Shown: positions 58,301 through 64,000 of the stretch, in pieces | How positions within the stretch are numbered: position 1 is the stretch's first letter | How the letters are laid out: every line of letters starts with the position of its first letter | Assembly (NCBI GenBank): GCA_025403435.1 | Contig: CM046341.1 | Coordinates: 22,095,460 to 22,159,459, forward strand | Length of the DNA stretch: 64,000 bases | Direction: 5' to 3' | DNA from: Artocarpus heterophyllus | Lineage: Eukaryota; Streptophyta; Magnoliopsida; Rosales; Moraceae | Notes under the pieces: generated by a model | Databases searched by the model: none | Told to the model about the DNA's origin: nothing | Seen by the model: only the letters and a program-made list of their open reading frames with translations | Program-made: the position numbers and the translations under genes

Positions 58301-61300
58301 GAATTCTATTCCAAATAATAGTTTTGTCTTTTCTTAATTTAAGTTTCTTTGTATAACAAATCATACGATTTAACTTGTTTACAAGCATCTCATTTATTTG
58401 TATATCAAATCAGGGACTGTCAAACAGGAGGACGGGTGCAACTAGCATCAATGCTGAGAGTTCCCGCTCACACACTGTTTTCACTTGTGTTCTTGAATCC
58501 CGGTGCAAGGTATAGCCAGCCATCCTCTGTTGGACCCTTCTACTGCTATCAGTTGTTACTGTAGATTTTATTAATCCAATTTTCCTTTTCTGTTTTACTG
58601 CAAAAAAATGCTTCATACATGTGGTTGCTAACAGCTAAAGTGGTTAACGACTTGCCGCTCCAAGTAGCTCGCCTGGGTTCAAACCTTGGTGGCATCTACT
58701 TAAATTACCCAAGCAGGAAAAAAAAAAGGAAAAGAAAAGAAAATAAACATACAAATACATACCTAAACACACACCTGAGAAGGTTCTACACCTAAAACTA
58801 TGATCTTAAATAAATGAATTTACCTTTCAAGTAAGAATAATTATTTATAAATTCCTCCACATATTAGTTACCATTTATGACATATTTGGCTGGGAGAGAA
58901 CTTAAAGTAAGCCTTCATTTTTGTAGAGCACAGACGGTTTGAGCAGCTTCAAAACCAGCAGAATAAATCTAGTTGATTTAGCAGGGTCAGAGCGACAGAA
59001 GCTAACAGGTGCAGCAGGGGAACGCTTAAAAGAAGCTGGAAATATCAATAGATCACTCTCTCAGCTTGGGTATGCATCCATGTATCTTCTTGTGTTTTTG
59101 AGTTTAGCATAAATGTACAGACTATTACTTATTCTTGCCAAAACAGTTTACCCTAGAAGCGTCTGATTATTATTCACTTGGGAAATTTCTTTATTAATTT
59201 GTTCCGTAGCACTGAATGAAATAGTGCTCTCCAGTAGGAAAGATTGCTGCAATGATAACTAACTACCGGTTAGTCAATGCTACATGTGGATATGGTTAAT
59301 GTTACAATTTTGAATTGTTTATCATTCACTTATGGAATTTCATCATTAGCATGAGACATTGTTGCTTCAATGCATCACCTACAAATACTTTGTTCGATGA
59401 TAACAGTCCATTAAATGTCAATAGTTGGCAATAAGAACAAGGGTCATATTTAATTTTGTTATACAGGACAGTCTATTGCCTTGATTATGTTTTCATTTAG
59501 ATGACGCTTGACGGCAATCTACTGGATGAATTTCTATCTATGTTAACCAGTACCACAAGTGTGTTTTCATTATTAAACAAATATCATGTGTTTCCATTAT
59601 GTGCCAAGAGACAGTTTTGGCCTTGTGCTAATTGCAGACACCAACTGTTGCAGGAATTTGATAAACATTCTTGCTGAAATTTCCCAAACAGGAAAGCAAA
59701 GGCATATCCCCTACAGAGATTCCAGATTGACATTTTTATTGCAGGAATCCCTTGGTGGGAATGCCAAACTAGCAATGGTCTGTGCCATATCTCCAACACA
59801 AAGGTAAAAATGCAGAACCCTTCTTTCCTTGCTGCATCCATTTTCAGTTTCCCTGTGCAATGGGAATTCATATTTGTAGATGTTGCAGCTGTAAGAGTGA
59901 GACACTCAGTACATTGAGGTTTGCACAGCGTGCTAAGGCGATCAAGAACAAGGCAGTTGTTAATGAAGTTATGGAGGATGATGTAAATCACTTGCGTGAA
60001 GTAATACGACAGCTACGGGTATATTCTTGTTTCAATTCTGTATCTCTCATATTTCAGCAATAATTTAAATTTAAACAATGTGGATGTGACTCTAAGTGGA
60101 TAAACTCGGTAGGATGAACTGCATCGAATTAAGGCGAATGGTGGCATCAACCCAATTGAAACTCATGGAGGTCACTCAGCAGCATGGATCCGCAGAAGTT
60201 TGAACCTATTGAGGGCTAGCCTTAACCGTCCAATGACATTACCTCATATTGATGATGACAGTGATGAGGAGATGGAGATTGATGAGGAAGCTGTTGAGAA
60301 ACTCTGCATTCAAGTGGAGAAGCAATCTGCTGCAATTGAAGATAACAAAATCGTTGATTTGAGCAAAGTAGAAAGAGCAATGTTAGATTCACAACTTGTG
60401 AATTCTGAATTAAGAAATTCTAATGATCCTCAGCACTATGAATCTGGAGGAATATGTACGAAAGAACAAGATTCTGAGGACACAGATGTGAAGATGGAAG
60501 AAGGAATTTCAGAACAAGACGAGGCCATGATTGTTGATTGTGATGAATCTGCTATAGGAAACACAGAATTTCCTAATGGTAATTTGCTGAATTCGCATGA
60601 TGTGCCCAAGGACAATGATCAAGAAACGGGCATCCTTTGTAAGTACTCCTTTGGGCTGTCTCCTGAGAAGAACCATACTCTTGGCTCTTCTAAGGATAAA
60701 AAGTTAAATGAAGAACCAGAAAGCAAAACAGAAATGGGTGATTCTTCCTCACTCCTAAAATCTGAGCCTGTTAATAAAGAGCCTACATGCATGCCAGTTG
60801 AAGAAAAGTGCAATGACTCCCCCAACAGTTCGATGATTTGTGAGTCTCCCAGTCTTAGAATAGTTCCTAGCGAGGTCTCCCTCGTTCTTAAATCTCCAAC
60901 TCCAAGCATTTCTCCAAATACGAACAGCAGCAGGAAAAGTTTGAGGACTTCATCCATGCTATCTGCATCTCAAAAAGATCCAATGGATAAGAGTGAGTTA
61001 ATCCAGGAGGCTGTGCATAATTCTTTGGCAAAATCGTTGAAAGGGAGTGCTTCTAATACGCTGTATGCTCAAGCAAGTAAGAGTTTTCTTGCTCCAACTG
61101 AACATTTAGCGGCAAGTATCCGACATGGTCTTGAAATTATTGATGGTCACCGTCAGAGTTCAGCTTTTAGGAGGTCATCATTCAGGTTTTCATATAAATC
61201 TGCAGAATCTAAGATTGTTATGCCAGTCTCAAAGGCTGATGCTGCTGTGCAAACTATTCACGACATACCACCAGAAGAGTTGATAGAATTTATATGTAGT

Positions 61301-63798
61301 TGTTGCAAGAGCAGAATGCCGCTAGAGACTAAAGAAGCCAATGACGGTTCAAACCTGCAGTTAGTACCTGTTGGCTTAGAGTCCACTGAAAAGTTGAAGA
61401 TTCAAGTTCCTAAAGTAAGTTTCAGCTGAATTCTTGACTGTTATATTCTTAGAAAGAATTCTGAAATTTATTTTCTGGTATTAATCTTCTACACAGGCTG
61501 TGGAAAAGGTCTTGGCAGGGGCTATCAGGAGAGAAATGGCACTAGAAGATTTATGTGCCAAGCAAAATTCTGAGATAATGCAGCTTAATCGTTTGGTATG
61601 TCTCTTCAAGGTTGCTTATAGCCAAGAATATTATAGTATTTTAGTTTGATGACTTGTATGGTCTCTTCATATACTATTTACAGGTCCAACAGTACAAGCA
61701 TGAAAGAGAATGCAATTCCATAATTGCGCAGACAAGGGAGGATAAGATTCTTCGTCTTGAAACCCTTATGGATGGTATTTTACCCACTGAGGACTTCATG
61801 GAGGAAGAGTTGGTCTCCCTTAAACATGAACACGCGGTATGGCTAATTCAAATCTTTACAAATGTGTTATTTATTTTAGTTCAAGCATTTAGCTCACCAA
61901 TGATTTACAGCTTTTGAAGGAGAAATATGAGAATCATCCAGAAGTTTTAAGGATAAAAATTGAGCTGAAGAGAGTTCAAGAAGAAACGGAAACTTTACGA
62001 AATTTTTGTGATATGGGAGAGAGGGAAGTTTTGTTGGAAGAGATTCAAGACTTGAGAAGCCAACTTCAGTTTTACGTAGACTCGTCGTCATCATCTCAAA
62101 GGCGAAACCCTGTACTACAATTAACCTACTCATGTGACCCGAGTGTGGCCCCTCCTCTTAGTACAATTTCCGAGTCAAAAGAGGAAAGCGCTGAGGACAA
62201 ATTTGAACAGGAAAGAAGGCGCTGGACTGAGGCAGAAAGTAAGTGGATTTCTCTTTCTGAGGAATTGAGAATTGAACTCGAGTCTAGCAGGTCACAGGCT
62301 GAAAAGAGGGAACGGGAACTAGAAACTGAAAGGAAATGTGCAGAAGAACTGAAGGAAGCACTGCAACTGGCCATGGAGGGACATGCACGTATGCTGGAAC
62401 AGTATGCCGATTTGGAAGAGAAACATATGCAACTTCTCGCAAGGCATAGGAAGATACAGGAAGGAATAGAGGATGTCAAGAAAGCTGCTGCTAAAGCTGG
62501 AGTTCGTGGTGCAGAGTCCAAATTTATAAATGCCCTTGCTGCTGAAATCTCAGCATTAAAAGTGGAAAGAGAAAGAGAGAGAAGGTACCTAAGAGATGAG
62601 AACAAAGGGCTTCAGGCCCAACTGAGGGACACTGCTGAAGCTGTTCAGGCTGCGGGTGAATTACTTGTCCGGCTCAAAGAAGCAGAAGAGGCTGTTGCAA
62701 CTTTTCAGGTGTGTTCAACGTCACTGCTTTTCTGCCCAGTATTACATCATTTTTCTATTTTTTTGAATTTGTTATCTTTATTTCCCAAAAGAGTTGAAAC
62801 ATTATCAGTTTTTCTTGTTAACTGTGTTTCATTATTGAATTATCTCAGACAAGTTATTTTAATGTGACTACGTAAACCATAAAGCTATGCCTTCATGCTT
62901 ATATGCATGATAATTAATGACTAAATTTAATATTGAGAATCATATATTTAAGTGACCGTTGTGCATAGTTTTGTGGAAGTTTTGAAGGGAACTGAAAATT
63001 ATACCAATTCTTCAAAGGTTCTTATCATTCTAAAATTTTCTATTTCTTTAAGAATTACACGTTCATAAAGTTTTGTGAGTTGCAATTAGCCTTTTGACAT
63101 CTGTGACCACATTGAATATTATTTTTCATGACACCCTGATGACATAAGTCATATTTTTAGGTTTTTCTTTTTTAAAGTTGGATTACTATCTCTCATCTCT
63201 CTCTATGCGTTATTTTCTTTTCGCTGTTTCATTTTTTTCTCACATCCATTTGCTAAGTGATTTTCAACGCTGTTCCTGTGAGATTAGGATTGCTCAGCTA
63301 AACTTCTAATAATTTGCTAAGTCATATTTTCAGGTTTTTCTATTTTAAAGTTGGATTACTATCTCTCATCTCTCTCTATGCGTTATTTTCTTTTCGCTGT
63401 TTCATTTTTTTCTCACATCCATTTGCTAAGTGATTTTCAACGCTGTCCCTGTGAGATTAGGATTGCTCAGCTAAACTTCTAATAATTTGCAGAAACAAGC
63501 TGTGGATGCCAAGCAAGAAACTGAGAAGGCCTATAAGCAGACGGACAAATTGAAGAAAAAACATGAAAAGGAAATAAGCACCCTTAATGAGCTCCTTACT
63601 GAGTCTCGTTTACCTAAAGAAGCAATAAAGCCTGCTTTTGATGATATGGCAAAATACGACATTGGGGAGCCTTGTGCTGCAAGTGATCAACAATGGAGAG
63701 AGGAATTTGAACCATTCTATAACGGTGAAGATGGTGAGTTACCAAAGCTTACAGAGCCCTCATCATGGTTCTCCGGTTATGATCGTTGCAACATATAA
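55376..63798 (+). CDS. PAKRP1: Phragmoplast-associated kinesin, KIN-12 (PAKRP1) type; 16 exons, 1346 aa
   Basis: Exons: 55376-55684, 56486-56623, 56706-56789, 56870-56995, 57084-57143, 57230-57283, 57362-57454, 58414-58509, 58927-59069, 59654-59803, 59889-60018, 60113-61414, 61497-61595, 61684-61836, 61911-62708, 63493-63798. All introns are GT-AG and the frame is kept throughout. The product starts [14 protein letters not shown], the PAKRP1-type N-terminus, with a basic proline-rich stretch before the motor. Motor landmarks: P-loop GQTGSGKT (176-183), switch I NAESSRSH (301-308), switch II DLAGSE (337-342), and neck ending near 460. A long linker exon (434 codons) is acidic and serine-rich. 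A coiled coil (about 980-1270) and short C-terminus follow. PAKRP1/KIN12A and KIN12B are plus-end motors that order phragmoplast microtubules during cytokinesis. Arabidopsis homologues are close to 1300 residues. The gene looks intact; A versus B paralogue is not resolved. Confidence 0.93.
58625..58750 (+). mobile_element. tRNA-derived SINE candidate in kinesin intron 8
   Basis: CAGCTAAAGTGGTTA (58632-58646) resembles an A box and GGGTTCAAACC (58675-58685) is close to the B box consensus GGTTCRANYCC. An A-rich tail begins near 58719. It lies in sense orientation within the intron between exons 8 and 9. Target duplications were not identified with confidence. Confidence 0.5.
63145..63490 (+). 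repeat. 173-bp tandem duplication in the last kinesin intron
   Basis: Copy 1 (63145-63317) and copy 2 (63318-63490) differ at only a few positions. The duplicated block includes the pyrimidine-rich tract, and copy 2 ends exactly two bases before exon 16, so the AG acceptor itself (63491-63492) is single. The intron is 784 bp. Confidence 0.9.
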
Positions 63799-64000
63799 GG
63801 AAATGTGGAGACTAAAAGTGTACGCTAAACTAATAGTATCTGTCAATTAGCTTGTTGGTTAGGTTTTGCTGGTGTTTGTAACATTATGACCGTTTCCATA
63901 GTTCTTTCAATGTATTTTGTACTCAAATTCATATTCTTTTACAAGAATTGAATGAATGGTTGTGTATTCTTTCATTAACCACACACCCCCTTCTTTTCTA
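63799..64000 (+). other. 3' flank/UTR of the kinesin gene
   Basis: Begins directly after the TAA stop. T-rich sequence and an AATGAATGG motif near 63950 are plausible parts of a plant polyadenylation region; no exact AATAAA is present in the window. Confidence 0.45.

Noticed and set aside
55376..63798. Kinesin assigned to the POK (KIN-12C/D) group
   Set aside because: The N-terminal MKHFM block, the overall length of about 1350 residues and the exon pattern fit PAKRP1 (KIN-12A/B); POK proteins are much longer.

Overview
The window reads as nuclear DNA of a flowering plant, probably a eudicot. Two intact-looking host genes show this: an intronless Kunitz-type protease inhibitor near the left end, and a 16-exon phragmoplast kinesin of the KIN-12/PAKRP1 type at the right end. 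About 50 kb of AT-rich, retrotransposon-filled DNA separates them. I cannot name the species.

Layout. 1-261: CACTA-type transposon terminus. 963-1747: TATA box and Kunitz inhibitor gene. 1748-3752: AT-rich spacer with weak transposon traces. 3753-4432: left end of a CACTA (En/Spm) element with a broken transposase-associated domain, cut off by retrotransposon LTR sequence. 4433-9972: three LTRs of a Ty3/gypsy chromovirus-like element in tandem, joined by two 198-bp mini internal regions. 9973-10739: short non-retroelement stretch with one exon-like piece resembling MAP70. 10740-14565: 3' part and LTR of an older Athila-like element. 14566-41850: an old minus-strand Ty1/copia element (called C0) split by two later insertions. 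These are an 11.4-kb Athila-type element (17058-28467, duplicated site GAGGT) and a 9.7-kb minus-strand copia element C1 (29059-38734, duplicated site ATTCC). 41851-42938: spacer with a SINE-like sequence and a foldback. 42939-52614: plus-strand copia element C2, heavily decayed. 52615-55375: spacer with MITE-like foldbacks. 55376-63798: kinesin gene, with a perfect match to the mitosis-specific MSA promoter element 115 bp before its start codon.

The strongest unexplained signal is a shared cis-architecture. At least four LTR retrotransposons, from both the gypsy and copia superfamilies, carry arrays of 12-bp dyads of form 5-2-5, repeated every 21-23 bp (about two helical turns). Most lie upstream of a TATA box in the LTR, and two lie in copia leaders. 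One dyad class (TCGGC-NN-GCCGA) is shared by copia and chromovirus LTRs. The Athila element uses another (GCGCC-GC-GGCGC). Athila carries three dyad pairs in its 3' LTR and a diverged second copy of the array before its envelope-position ORF. Dyad number differs between the LTRs of a single element in every case examined.

The host genes do not form a pathway. All retroelement coding regions are broken. The Athila reading frames are unusual in that six stops and no frameshift are seen, and each stop fits a C-to-T change.
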